Origin: Viridothelium virens
Taxonomy: Eukaryota > Ascomycota > Dothideomycetes > Trypetheliales > Trypetheliaceae
Assembly: GCA_010094025.1 (NCBI GenBank)
Contig: ML991775.1
Location: forward strand, 62,001-126,000
Direction of reading: 5' to 3'
Length of the DNA: 64,000 bases
The notes under the pieces were generated by a model that was given only the letters and a program-made list of their open reading frames with translations, was not told where the DNA came from and searched no databases. The translations under genes and the position numbers were made by a program. Of the stretch, positions 1 through 11,361 are shown piece after piece (the stretch's first letter is position 1; every line of letters begins with the position of its first letter).

Positions 1-1153
1 CACTCTTCAGTATTTCCATCAACGGACAACACGTTGGGACTCCAGAAAGCTGACTTCTCTCGTCCTTGCGTTCAAGTTGTACCCCTTGCACTGGTGGGGC
101 TGCCTCGCACAGACTTCAAGTCACGTGCTATCACCGTTATCGTAGAAGAGTGGTTCGTGCGAGGCAGCCCACAACACCAGTGCAAGGGGTATCCTAAGTG
201 TCCCAAGAACTGTACTAGAGTATTCAACTTTCAAGAACTTCCTGGATCCTGTCTGTCGAGATTCCTGCATGACCAAATTGAGCAGGCGACTAGATCGGAA
301 CTGTCTGAATTCATGAGAAGCCTGCACAACTGGCTGAGGCGGGTTGTCAACAAAGATCGTCACACGGTGGGGAGGTGTGGAAGATGCGAGAAGCGATTAG
401 ATACAGAAAATCAACTTAGGCCGTGGGATCCGCCTCGAAGATAGCAGTATAGCCGCGAAGGGTTTGTCTTCAGGTTCGACTATCGTATACGTAGATTAGC
501 GAGGAGCACAGACTAGCATGCATCGCTTTGTTGTTTTTCGACTTTCTAAAGGTACTCTAACGGGGCGACTCTCCGAACGCGCCAGGTCAGCACAGTTACA
601 CATTGTTGTTGAAGAGGCACTTGCAGCGCTCATCGATGTTCGCAGCTGTTACCATTCATCTCTGCGGCTCTACAGCGCAAGGCTGCCGCATCTCCTTTCT
701 CTCTATCTCTCTTTAGATATGTTCGGGTTAGGCACAAAGTCCAATGCTCTAGCCTTCGGTCTTTGACAACAGCAGCCGCATGCAGGAAGTAGAGCTAATT
801 AGCCTTTGTTTTCACCGAATTCGGACAATAGAGTAAAATCATTTATCCATTACCTTTGTCCCCGCTTGTTCTTCTCGAATCCTCTCTAGATCGATGTTCT
901 TCTTGATGTGAGATTCGAGCAGGCAGTTCTATCGTGTGATTTCGAGTAATGTGCGCGATCAGCACCTATAGCTACAGTACATAAAGATCCCCGTCCCCAT
1001 GGCGAAATCTATAAGCTTTTACCACATATTTGTTACCATCAGTTCTCTAACATACAGCAATACTGGGGCGTAGGGTCTTACGCTACTCGCATCTGGTCTG
1101 TTTCTTACATAAACAGTTCCGTACCCTGGCGCGCGATCTGCAAGCTCACTACC
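1..1153. other. gene-poor left edge
   Basis: No gene can be supported here. A plus-strand frame at 34-444 has no ATG at its start; it contains a Cys-rich stretch (CKGYPKCPKNC) and a second CGRC pair and could be the tail of a gene starting left of the window, but I recognise no family and the inverted repeat at 82-189 lies inside it. A second open stretch at 518-766 has no features. The last part, from about 780, is presumably the promoter of the gene starting at 1154. Confidence 0.4.
82..189. repeat. long imperfect inverted repeat
   Basis: The left arm at 82-110 (CCCCTTGCACTGG...) is the reverse complement of the right arm at 157-189, apart from a few extra bases in the right arm. The spacer is 46 bases. 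The arms are about 29 bases long, so the transcript could form a stable hairpin. No flanking target-site duplication or transposase is visible, so it is reported only as a repeat; it could be a short MITE-like relic or a local inverted duplication. Confidence 0.75.
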
Positions 1154-2052
1154 ATGGCCCCCTTGGATGACGACCAACTTGCGACCCCCTTCGCGAAAGA
1201 CCAATATCCTCCTGAAAAGATTGCAGAAGCTCTTGCCTACATGGACAATACAACACCAGCTGGATACATTGCCGCTGTTCAATGGTTTTATCTATGGCAC
1301 AACACGCATTGGTATTGTTTTGGACAGCGGGGTGGACTTGAATACGGAATTAAAAATCAACTCTGGGATGATTTTCAAGACCTTAAATACGATGACGATC
1401 ACGAAAAACACATTCGAGTCTCTTTAGATCAACGGCAAACAGACGAGCAGATGGTTGGCAACGTCTTTTCTCTTCACCGTTTTGTCGAGAGTCCATTACA
1501 GTCTGGTTCTGCGGCAACTGGATCGGAGCCTTCTATGACTCAATCGGCAGGACAAAACGAAGCCACTTCAAGTTGCGTCAAGGTGCTCTCACGCTTCTTC
1601 CAAGTAGGTAGATTGTGGACCAGACCACATGAGGGGGCTCTGATAACGCCAACACGCTTTACTGTTGTGAAGGCTACGGGCCCGCCTGAGTGTGCGGGAC
1701 TATGGATCATCGCTTTACCACCTACAGAGGAACGCAATCGAGATTTTGATGCGGGACCACCAACACCTGATTTTGACCGGGAGATGTCAGAAGAGGAGGT
1801 TGCTGAGATGCGCAGCAGTCGTACTGCCATTCTCGAAGGCTTCCCAGAACCGATATCATATGCGCGTATCAAAGAAGATGAACAAAGGAAGGAGTTTGCT
1901 ATAGTGGATCCTGTCGTAAGCAGCTTTGTGATCAGCAGTATAGTTTGGCATGTTGGTTGAGAGGAGGAGATTGCCAGGCAAGCAAAAAGACTTTTGAAGC
2001 AAACAACCCAGCCGCGCCGGCTCTTCTGCTTGATAGACTAGAGGATAAATAA
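1154..2052 (+). CDS. hypothetical protein, two exons
   Basis: Predicted protein of 278 residues. The first exon is open from the ATG at 1154. A GTAAGC donor at 1916 and a CAG acceptor ending at 1977 define a 62-base phase-0 intron, after which the frame ends at a TAA at 2052; without splicing the frame reads through to 1960. The sequence is rich in charged residues, with an acidic segment around residue 75 (KYDDDHEK) and a Glu-rich stretch near residue 215. I see no signal peptide, membrane segment or known domain. It lies 56 bases upstream of another unrecognised gene on the same strand, so the two may be an accessory pair. The alternative plus frame at 1167-1427 is shorter and less convincing. 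Confidence 0.5.
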
Positions 2053-2108
2053 ATATAGGAAGTAATGTAATGACTGAAGCATACTGTTATAATTTATCCC
2101 ACTGAGAG

Positions 2109-3408
2109 ATGGCGGCCAGCGAAATACCTGTTTGGCTGGAGTTCATTGATTGGTCCCGACCTACTTTGTATATCATTGACGCACGTGAATTCGAAAAGGA
2201 CCACCAACATTGGCTCGACCAAAGCACAAAGGGACAGCACTTCTCAAAAGTCAATACGATGCTTGAAGAGATCCAGCGATGCTTGGACCACTTTCGTCGC
2301 AATGTGAATGACGCGACGAAAGCCATCAATGAAATCCGTCGAAATCGAAACCTAGACATTTATCCAGCGTTTCGACTTTGGCGTCTTTTGTCCCGTGTGA
2401 TCATGCAGCATATCGAAATGTTGTTGGGCTTTGTCTTATACATAGACAAAGAAAGGAAGAGACGTGACGAATTGAAACAGATCAAGAACAAACAAATCGA
2501 CTGTATTCGGAAGAACATCTCCACATTGAAAAGAGCTTTGGGCGCCAAATTCTCTGACTGCGCCATCAAGCTGAATGGTAAGCACATAGTAATACTGAAA
2601 TTCTTGACCTGCCACTTTTTACTCAATTGTTGCAGCAAGCGATCGTGAAACATTTAGAGCCGCCAAAGGCAGATGGATTTGCCGTGTTCCTCAAGAACTG
2701 CTGCTTCTTATTCTTCGAGTTCGATACGAGACACAAGCCGCAACATGCAGGAAGGACGGAATGTCTGACTCTGCTCGTTTACGAGCGTTCCTCGACTCTC
2801 TTCGAAGCGAGCAATGGGAGTCGTTAGTAGAACCTACCGATCCTACCAAGAAGAATTCCATCAGCCCTCCGCCCCTAGTGCCACAAACCTTTTGCTTTGA
2901 CGAGACCCGGAAAAGACTGGGCATATCTAGGCCTACATGGGCAGACGGGAAATCCGCGGGCAAGCATGCCTGGCGAGAATTCCTCATAGAATCCAGGGAC
3001 AAGAGAGTGTCCCATGGAACTGTCCAAGCGGAGCTGAAGAAGGCGCAGATTCTTTCCGACTGTGTTAGGAAGAAGTACCCCGAAGAAAGGACTCTTCAGC
3101 AGGAAGAATGGGAAAGCATCCAATTCGAATTTCGAAACAAATACCACGGCGAACTGCGGCGCTACCAGAGGCATACCTGGCAAGCCACCAACGCTTGGGC
3201 AAGAGCAAAGAGTCAATGCTGGCGGGATAGATGTTACTACGATGCTGAGCTCGTGGAAAGCAATGGTGCCTGGGATCCAACGGACACAAGACCAATGGGC
3301 AACAGGCCTTCTGGAACCTGTGCAGAGAATTGTCTTCATGCCGAGGAAACTGAATGGAGAGTGGCGCAGGATGAAGGGAAGTTCGAAAGGTATATTCAAT
3401 GCGAATGA
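2109..3408 (+). CDS. hypothetical protein, two exons, helical N-terminal half
   Basis: Predicted protein of 413 residues in two exons. The intron at 2578-2635 (58 bases, GTAAGC donor, TTGCAG acceptor) is phase 1, and splicing joins the first frame cleanly to the long second one. The N-terminal half looks helical and basic (repeated Lys/Arg, for example KERKRRDELKQIKNKQ near residue 118). The middle holds a hydrophobic run, ELLLLILRVRY. The C-terminal half is rich in Trp, Arg and Glu and probably helical. I recognise no family, signal peptide or catalytic motif. It follows an unknown gene in the same orientation. A GTATAT near the stop could mark a further small intron, so the C-terminus is not certain. 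Confidence 0.6.
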
Positions 3409-4273
3409 ATCGTAGACCGTAGAAAGCTGATGAAACAGATAGATTAACTCAGCGACGACAGAGTGACTGCAACGACTGGTTTCTATTGTTCACGAGCGAA
3501 GTAGATCCAGTGGATTTGAAGATGGATGTTTGAGGAGATTTTTGGATAGACTACTGTAGCCCAGTCTGATCCATGGATGCTCCTTTGAAGAGTTTCTAAG
3601 AACTTAGGTAGTCAACAAACATTTCTGCAATTAAATTTCAGCGTCTTCTGTGTGAAAGTACCGTGTTTATCAGCAATACGGTCAATGTTGTTGATCGTAT
3701 CGACAACTCACGATGAAGCAATGCAATGATCTTATCCGGGCTTCAACCACGACTCCTTGCTCTACCGAGAGGCGTTCTGGCAAGACAGCGACATGTCTCA
3801 GAGGTGCTCTTCAGGTCGGCGCTAGCAGCAGTCAGAAAAATCCGATCCGAGCCATCCCGGCTAAACGCTTACGAAGAGTGCGACATCGGATCAGATATTC
3901 TAGAGAAAGCCTCCAGTCCTGGGGAAGATTAGTTGGGTTTCTAAGTCGAGAAGCCTCACAAGGCAAGTCCACACGGAGATTGATCCAGGCAAGGCTCTCG
4001 ACCCCCGACGAAGTTACGGATGGGTGGCTGAGATGCGTGACTTGGAAGCAAAATGAATTAGGCCTTATTCCGCCTCCCCGATATCATGATCCAGATATTG
4101 TTCACGTATCCCAACATAAAGGAAAGACTGAGCACTAAATTAAATATCGGAGTGCTTAATGAAAGTAGAGGTTGATTTAACCTGATCTCTCGTATCTTTG
4201 CTTTCTTAAAGCCCTACGATTTTCGCTTCTCATGATAGAGGGCATAGCCTTGTGACGACGGACTGATTCGTAC
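3409..4273. other. intergenic, one doubtful ORF
   Basis: An ATG-started plus-strand frame at 3713-4138 (141 codons) and a shorter overlapping one at 3726-3932 are present. Both are Arg/Ser-rich and match no family I know; two competing frames with similar quality suggest a decayed or non-coding stretch. Nothing else was seen. The right end is the 3' side of the minus-strand methyltransferase. Confidence 0.3.
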
Positions 4274-4966
4274 CTATTCGTAATAATCTCCCTTGACCAC
4301 CGCAAGTAAAAATCCGTCGAACATCTCCTGAGCAGTGCCTTTGTGGTCGGAGACTGTTGGAATAAGTGTCGCAGTCACTTTCTTCTCTTTGCCTACCTTC
4401 GTCACCAATGATTCTTCATGCTCACCCAGATTTTCGCTCTCCAAAAGCTCTCGAACAACATTATCGACATAGATGCATCCGCCCACCCTCGTCAATTTCA
4501 CTGCCCATTGAAAGTAGTCCCACTGCTCGCCCCAGTCCGCATCGATGAAAATGAAATCGAATTTGCGACCTCCGGCGGCAAGCGAAGGTAGCACGTCAAG
4601 TGCAGCGCCCAGGATGATTTCGACGTCGAGGCCTTTGGTGTTTTCGAGCGCGACATCCCGGTGTTTGGGATTGATTTCAATGCTTGTAACCTTGGCACCG
4701 GTGCTCGCGAACCAGATTGACGAGTAGCCTCCCAACGTGCCGATTTCAAGCACTGATTTGGCATTGATGAGTTGGCATTGGATGGCGAGGTATTGGCCCT
4801 GGAGAGGGGAGATGGTTATTGGTGGGAGGTCGTGAGACTTAGAATTGCTAAGTGCACGGTCAAGCTGTGAATTCGATCGCAGGAGGCTGGTCCGTGCTTG
4901 GGCGTGGATTTTGCCTGCTTGGTGGAGTTTGTCGGTTGAGGACATTTTCGAAATTCTGCACAGCAA
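4274..4966 (-). CDS. class I SAM-dependent O-methyltransferase (CCoAOMT-like)
   Basis: Single-exon protein of 230 residues; the usual start is probably the second Met (4945, MSSTDKLHQ), giving 223. It is a Methyltransf_3 family enzyme, which transfers methyl from S-adenosylmethionine to catechol-type hydroxyls. Visible motifs: the SAM-binding loop VLEIGTLGGYSSIW around residue 71, the acidic ribose-binding residue in KVTSIEINP, the metal-binding FIFIDADWG around residue 137, and GGCIYVDNV, which holds the third metal ligand. The length matches the family (about 220-250). It stands alone on the minus strand with about 860 empty bases on its 3' side and more than 3 kb on its 5' side. The natural substrate cannot be told from sequence. 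The monooxygenase and second methyltransferase further right suggest, without proving, a phenolic substrate. Confidence 0.9.
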   Translation of the reverse strand: MLCRISKMSSTDKLHQAGKIHAQARTSLLRSNSQLDRALSNSKSHDLPPITISPLQGQYLAIQCQLINAKSVLEIGTLGGYSSIWFASTGAKVTSIEINPKHRDVALENTKGLDVEIILGAALDVLPSLAAGGRKFDFIFIDADWGEQWDYFQWAVKLTRVGGCIYVDNVVRELLESENLGEHEESLVTKVGKEKKVTATLIPTVSDHKGTAQEMFDGFLLAVVKGDYYE

Positions 4967-7900
4967 TAATTATATTGGGCTATTGCAATATTGGCAAGAT
5001 TTCCTCCTTGTATAGATCAACACTGCCGGGGAAATCTATCTAAGGGTTTCTTTCATATATCAACGATTACGCCGAAAGCTCGGCCGATGCCTCGGCCGAG
5101 TTTCTGTGTAGTTCTACTCTTAGACTCTGACTCACACGGTGATCCGGCCAATGAATTTGGTCGATTTTTAATGGTCTATAGACAATAGCGCTCAGTAAAT
5201 ATCAGGCATCTACCTGTAGTCATGCAACAGCCTATGATACTTCGGTGGTTTACAACCGCTTCATCACTGGAGAAAGAGACGGGGGTAAGATCCCATGCTG
5301 AGTATGGAATAAATTTCCAATACAAGATGGCATGTTTGTGACTCATAGAACAACGGAGATAAGAGAAGAAAATTCAGCTCCCCACTGGAGAGTGAACCGA
5401 TCTGAAATTGATTTAAGAGGTTATATCTTTGACGAGGTGGAGAGAGTACCTACAGCTATTCGACGTGGACCGAGCGCTCAGTCCTATCCCAAATCATGCC
5501 TAGCTTCAGTACCTTATGCGCCAGCTAGCTCGCGTTTGGTTCCGAGCATTCGAAGTCTCTGTACGAAAATACTGCGACTTTCATCGGTCTTTGAAAGATC
5601 ACCATATGCTTAACCATCTTCAATCTCCGTCACAAGCTAAGCCTAGCCTTGTCCCTTATTTCATAGGGAGATTTACCTTCTTCGTCGCGTAAGCGTCCAC
5701 TTGAAGCGCTGCCAGAGGCATCAACTCTAGATGGAGTTGGCTCGCAGCTACGTGTACGCCGGGGATTAGTATTTCCCGAAACTTGCAATTGTTCTCTCAG
5801 CGTGGAGAATATATTATGGAGATGTAACTGGCTTTGGATGGCTTGGCGCTGTGATGCTTCGACTACCACGACTTCCGCAAACTCCCGGACGTTGAGTACG
5901 GAAAGAGTGTCAAAGTTGGGCCCTTCAGACGGATGTCCTCAGTAGTGCATAGTACCACCGCGTTAGCAAGGTACTTTCTCCTCCTTGGAGCCGCGACTCA
6001 CGCGATGCTTCTCTGTCTGTACTTGCCTTCTGCTCTGTTCTACTTTCCAAGCACCTCTTCCCTTCCCATTCCTTCCCTCCCCTTCGCTCTGTTCACGCCA
6101 TTTTCTCAGAGGCTATATATCTAACAGAAGTAGAGCTCAAGGTACTGCCTCGTCTTCGGGTCCGCTAATACCCTCTACCTCCTTCTGTCCACCGAGACAC
6201 CCGCTTGTGTTCTCGCCCCCCTCCTCTCCACCCTCTCGACAATCCACTTCCCTGTGCTCCACTGCCCTCCATGCATGACGTCTGCCAGCTGCAGGATGGC
6301 GTCGCTTAGCGGCGACGCGACCGCGTGGTGCACGAGAAGCGGCTGCCGCGGAAAGGATTTTTGAATTCTTGTTGGATGTGGAGTTGCCGTCGTTTATGTG
6401 GGGATTTGACGTGAGGAAGGGGGTAGAGAGATGAGGAAGGAGAGGGATAATAGAGAGGGTGCTAGGAAAGATGGATCATCTACTCCATATTTAAGACCTG
6501 TTTATCTTATTCCCAGTCCACTTAGTAAAAGGTGTGGGGGCAGGATCCAATGTGCAAAAGATTTGCCTTCCTTCATGAGTTCATGAGTACAAGAGGACAA
6601 CCACTCTGTACTCTACTTGTAACAGCATTGCCATTCCTCCAGAGGCAATAGCTGTAGGCATTTTCCAAGTGCGTTCGAAAATGCTTCTGGACGATCGAAT
6701 GGAATTTTAGGGATTGCGCAGCCAGCCTCTGATCGTACATACTAGTCTGGCTTTTCTTGGGTGTCGGAGTACGGTTACCCAAAACATGACAAGGCCGTGC
6801 GTTTGCGTCCCAAAGTGGATGCGCCCACCCGACCCGATATCCAACAGCGAAACCTCTGTAAAACTTTACAGGTTCGACGAAAATTTGGATTTTTGCAGGA
6901 TTAGCTCGTCGAATCAGAAGCGTTGGTCGGTGTACGCGAAGCGTCGTCAACAGCCGGCTTGCAGATTTGTGCTACTAATGTAAAGCTAGACTCCGAGCTG
7001 CCCTGCACGTCCTTGGTACGACACGAGCTATAGCATATAAGGGATTGTTGCTCCTCCCCCATGGCAAGATAGTTCTCACAGTTTTGTCTTTACATATGAA
7101 TGTTCTCAAATCTACTCTGCTGCAGATATCCAAAATTACAGTGGCAGCGATACTGCTCTCAACATTCCTGGTGATACTAAGCTGGGGACTAAGACGTCAG
7201 CACCTCGATACCAATGTCCCTTCCGCCCACAGTGGCGGAACTGTAACAAACTTCCCTGTCCTCCGTTGGCAGTGGCGCTTGTGGCCATAGCATTTTATCA
7301 CAGTCATCAAATTCTCATTTCATGGACTCCAATCACGTACAAAGCTAATGGCATTGCGTTAAGTTCGACGTTAAACCAAGCGTCCACGTTGTCACCACAG
7401 AACGTTTTGAACAACCCTTGCAAAGGCTATGAGTAAGCCTGTACCAGCTGCGCAGCGTGAGATTGATAAGAAAACCGCATTAGCGCCGCCATCCAACCCA
7501 AGGGTATCAACCAAAACTTTCCGGGTACGAACATACCAAAATGACAAATGCCGAACCGGAAAAAGACCTGTATAGAAAAGCCGTCGCCGCACTTAAGACC
7601 CCGACCTCCAAAAATAACAGTCCAAAATACAAAAATGCTACAACATGTGTTGACGTCTGAGAGGCCTAGTGCGTGATAAAGTGATAACAAAGGAGAATAG
7701 AGGCTACAGACAAAGATACAGGGATTTCAAGAGATCAGGCGACCGGACAGCGCGGCTGTAGAATACTCATAGCATCGAAGAACCCAACGGCGACGTATTT
7801 CCGTACAGCTTCGTCTTCTAAAATGGTATCAGCAGGCTGGAAAATTACAGCTGGACGACTTCATTACCTGTGGAGTTCATATCGATAAGTCGTGGGACGT

Positions 7901-8229
7901 AAAGCGAAGCAAGCTGATAATGGTTTAGAGAAACTCAAGGTCGGCATCAGCGCCTAGCTCCCTCATTTCGAGGCCAAGTCGTTATCTTGCAGCAATCGTG
8001 GAGTTTGTGGTAGAGAACTCGGTATCACTGAGGTTGGATCTCAATCCAGAGGGCTTTGCTCTAGGATTTCGACCTGTGGACTTTCAGGTAGGACTCCGTG
8101 ACTTCAAGCGTTCGGACCGCGGCTTCTTTTTGATGGATCGCGATGTTTGGGTGCTGTCCGATTGGTGACGTCTCTGTGTCTAGGCATCTTCTTTTCCGGG
8201 GGTAGGCTATCTTCGTCAGATTTCAGTAT
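4967..8229. other. 3.3 kb without a convincing gene
   Basis: Only short, mutually overlapping frames occur. Those most worth a look are a minus-strand 125-codon frame at 6573-6950 and a plus-strand 81-codon frame at 7045-7290 with one hydrophobic segment (VAAILLSTFLVILSWGL), but neither shows a family, splice context or codon pattern that convinces me. A pyrimidine-rich stretch at about 6010-6260 contains a TATATATC at 6115. No repeats, tRNA boxes or transposase remains were noticed. Confidence 0.5.
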
Positions 8230-9751
8230 TCAGATATACTTTCTATGCTGGTTCGAGGATCTTTGCCGCGTCAACTCCGTGGATGTCTTTTTGACCTTTT
8301 TCTGCTTGACGGGGATTCTCTGGCCAGAATCAAGCTTCTTGGGCGTCGACTGCTTCTTAGTCGAAGTCTTCTCCTTGCTTGCGTTCTTCAGTTCGGACCG
8401 AGCTTTCTGTTTGACATTGGGAGACGAAGATAGCTGCGTATGTCGTGAAGGGTCGCGTGTTTCGTCGGGTTCTAATTCCCTTCCCTTCATTTCGTTTAAC
8501 TTCAAGAGTGTGGCGGTGTGCAGCGAAGTCGCCCCTTCAGACCATGTGAAGCCCTGATTCGAAGCCCTTCGAGATGAGCCCTCTCGAGTAAACGACTCTT
8601 TGCATCAGTGAGCCTCAACAGAGGCAAGTGCGACTGGATACCCACTTGACGACTTTGATGACCGTGGCATAGATTTGGGTTTTCTGTGCACGGATCTGAC
8701 GACGATTTCTTGATCTTCGGCATCAAACTCGTCACTGTCGTCAACTGCGCTGTCCCACTTGCGTTCTGCGTTGTGTCCTCTGCCATAAGCATCATTGATA
8801 GCATGATCATTATCATCGTCGTCATCGTCGCCATCGTCATCTTCATTATCATCTTCGTCTTCTTTCTGTTCTATCCGCTCATCTTCCTCTTCACTTTGAT
8901 ATTGGTCGTACTCTCCATTTTCATTATCATCGTCATCGTAATCACCGTTATCGTCGTCATCGTCATCCTGATCATCATCGTCATCATTTGACTCGTAGGA
9001 GTCACTCTCATTCCAACTCGTTCCAATGACAATGTCATGCGTAATCTTCTCATCTGCGACGATTCGGAAGCAGGTACTCTTTCCCTTTCGACCAGGTTTC
9101 TTAGCCTGCTCCCTACAAGTAAGTCTGATTGTCTGCTCCCTCGTTGTATGCGACTTTTCCACGTGCTCGGACAGCTTGTTTTGATGAACAATCCTTATTG
9201 AAATATAGCAGTGTCTTTGTTCCCAACGGCTCCCTCTTACCAGAAAGAAGCTACTCGTCTTTGGATGGAAAACAGTAATGTCTAACGTTTCTGCCTTAAA
9301 ATTTGGTCAACATTACATAGGCGGGGTGTAGAATCGGGTTATCGATTCTTACCTCTTCTTCGCCAAACATGGTTGGCTCCGGGTGTCCTGTCGGTAAAGA
9401 CGTATGATGTGTTCCATCATCAGATCCAGGCTGACTGTGTTCGTCCTGCTCGCTTTGGGCTGGCGTTGGCGGCAGTACTGGACCGGTGTGCGCTGGTATC
9501 CGAGAGTGCAGTTGTTCTGTGATGGTCTTCTCAACATTCGAATTTGGCCCGTTTGCAAGCTTGAGTAGTTCGCGCAGATCCTTGGGCGAGAGGCGATCAA
9601 AGCAGTCCTTTGAGAGTTTGCGTTCCTTGATCCGTATCCGCAGAATATCCTTTATATCACCGACCCTTTCCAACTTGTATCCATCTTTCCGTGCTCCTTC
9701 AATGATTTCCTTGGCAAATTTCTTCTGCACTTCTCTTGCGGATGGTATCAT
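8230..9751 (-). pseudogene. interrupted gene with acidic and basic low-complexity tracts
   Basis: On the minus strand a first exon starts at 9751 (MIPSAREVQKKFAKEI) with a helical, charged region containing RLSPKDLRELLKLANGP. A GTAAGA donor lies near 9352. The following long frame includes a short segment ending HDIVIGTSWNE, which resembles the end of retropepsin-like domains, then an Asp/Glu tract of about 90 residues encoded by GAT/GAC repeats (8780-8990), then a Lys/Ser-rich tail. The reading frame is broken at least once, so it looks like a damaged gene rather than a working one. The order acidic tract then basic tail is common in nuclear or histone-binding proteins. It lies on the same strand as the retropepsin-fold gene at 10637 and may be distantly related. 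The family is uncertain. Confidence 0.4.
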
Positions 9752-10063
9752 GTCGTGGCGCGCTATAGCATTACACTATGCGCTTCCTACTCAACTGGAG
9801 AGGCGCTAGAGGGCGCTGCGCAGGAGGCTTGTGACAATGCAATGGCCCACTACGGCATAAGGAACATGCTGGGTCTGAGGCTCTGCGCAGCGGTGTCGCT
9901 GTTCCTCGCGAGTCGCTTGGTGACTTTGCGCTGTCGCCTTCTTCCTTCTTTGTTGAGGTGGTATGAGCGACTCAATTAGAAAGCGGGGGTGAATGCGCTA
10001 GGTGAAGCTGAGGCGCAATGGCCGAAAGCTTCGTCGTTTTGATGATAGTAAGAGGTGGTGATA

Positions 10064-10093
10064 TGCCAGGTGCCCTGCCAGGTGCCCTGCCAG
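10064..10093. repeat. 12-base tandem repeat (about 2.5 copies)
   Basis: The unit GGTGCCCTGCCA occurs at 10069-10080 and 10081-10092, preceded by a partial copy (TGCCA). It is a microsatellite-type repeat in non-coding DNA with no evident function. Confidence 0.85.
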
Positions 10094-10231
10094 TCTCGTC
10101 AGTCGTCCAGGTACGGCAGTATTTTCAAAGACAAGGTACCTTACCCAGGCAATCTAAGGTTACTCGGTGACGAATAGTGGGGGTGGGGTGATGGTTTAGT
10201 CAGGGACATGATCAATTCGGTCTGGAGTACG

Positions 10232-10273
10232 GAATAGGTATGGACTGGACGACAGAATAGGTATGGACTGGAC
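10232..10273. repeat. 19-base direct repeat, two copies
   Basis: GAATAGGTATGGACTGGAC occurs at 10232-10250 and again at 10255-10273, separated by four bases. The copies are identical, so the duplication is probably recent (replication slippage). No gene overlaps it. Confidence 0.85.
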
Positions 10274-10636
10274 TAGTATGCAATCTAGAGAACTGTCAAA
10301 TCTCGGGCCTGCGAAGCCGAACGCTAGATCCGAGTCTAACCGTTGACTGTAGAGCACAGCACCGCAGGGTGGCAGAAGTGAACGAAGATCCGACTGCTAC
10401 AGCAGACGAGACAGGGTTGTGTGGACGGAACTTCGAGGTTCGACGTCATCGTTAGGTACCAAGGTAGTCAGAACAGATGAAGCAATTGAAAGCTGTCACG
10501 TGCGAATAACTACGTTGTCTAAGAGGTGCTCCAGCTACCTGACCTCGAATTCGTCGCAAGAGTCGTTCGTTCATTGTTCAAAAAGCACCTCCTCCTACAC
10601 AGCCTGTCCGTAACATTTCGAGAACGCAATTTACGT

Positions 10637-11361
10637 TCACTTCTTCTCTACTTTGTCTTTTCTTTTGCCCTCGGCTGCGTTCGGCACCTCAGAACCCCGT
10701 TGTTGCTTTTGACGTTCAAGCTCTGCCGCCTTCTTCTCCGTCTCTGCTCGAGCTTGTTCAACCGACAAGCGCTCGGATTCCTAACTATGAAGCTATCAGT
10801 ATCTAGTTGCAATGATCTGGTCTGGCGTGATCTGCACATACTCCGATTCTCTTCTGCGTCACGATAAGAGACTGACCTTGTTCCTTGAGATTGAAAAGTG
10901 TATGAGGGTGGCCGCAATTCTTGATGAAATTGTTCCCGAGGACGATGCCCTCGACAGGGAATTCCGGCGGCCCGACAAAGCACTTAACGTATAGCGATTT
11001 GTTGCCTCTTCCAGTCAGATTCGTCTCAATCGTGATCTCCGGCGAATATTCTATTCCCATTAGACCCACGACTTTCATACTTTTATCAACTGGAGATCTT
11101 TGGAACATCAGTCTCTCCAAGACCTTCGGCGAGATCCAGTTTTCTACGGAGCCAGTATCCTCGATCACGTCGATGGACTGAACATCTCCAGTGTTGCAGT
11201 CGACCGTCCTCGCAATACGGACTGCGCCATGATCGACCTTGCAGCCTCTCCCAGGGCAGGTAGAACACTATGAATCGGATCCGTCAATGCATATGTTTTC
11301 AAGCAACCACAGAGACATTATAGTCTATACGTACCTCAGCCTCTGCCTTGCCGCTACTCAT
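10637..11361 (-). CDS. retropepsin-fold protein with coiled-coil tail, three exons
   Basis: Predicted protein of 198 residues: a 27-base first exon (11361-11335), a 67-base intron with GTACGT donor, the main exon (11267-10842), a 61-base intron (GTATGT donor, ACTGATAG branch region) and a last exon (10780-10637). All phases are 0 and the model is whole. After a Cys-rich start (CSTCPGRGC) comes IEDTGSVENWIS, which fits the DTG(S/A) active-site loop of the retropepsin fold (about residues 43-54), then an LTGRG turn region and GIVLGNNFI, which fits the end of that fold. The last exon is Glu/Lys/Ala-rich and likely a coiled coil. Such free-standing retropepsin-like genes occur in filamentous ascomycetes and may descend from retroelements, but no other retroelement part is present here. 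Whether it cuts protein is unknown. Confidence 0.65.

Larger units (their letters stand above)
9752..10636. other. intergenic with short tandem repeats
   Basis: No supported gene. It contains the two short tandem repeats listed separately. The left end is presumably the promoter of the interrupted gene on the minus strand; the right end is the 3' side of the next minus-strand gene. Confidence 0.5.

Noticed and set aside
1167-1427. Plus-strand frame with a stretch recalling the subtilase Asp loop (GIVLDSGVDLN)
   Set aside because: It overlaps the longer 1154 frame, and no His or Ser motif of subtilases follows in any frame.
6573-6950. Minus-strand 125-codon frame
   Set aside because: Moderate length but no recognisable motif, and a plus-strand frame overlaps it; not enough to call a gene.
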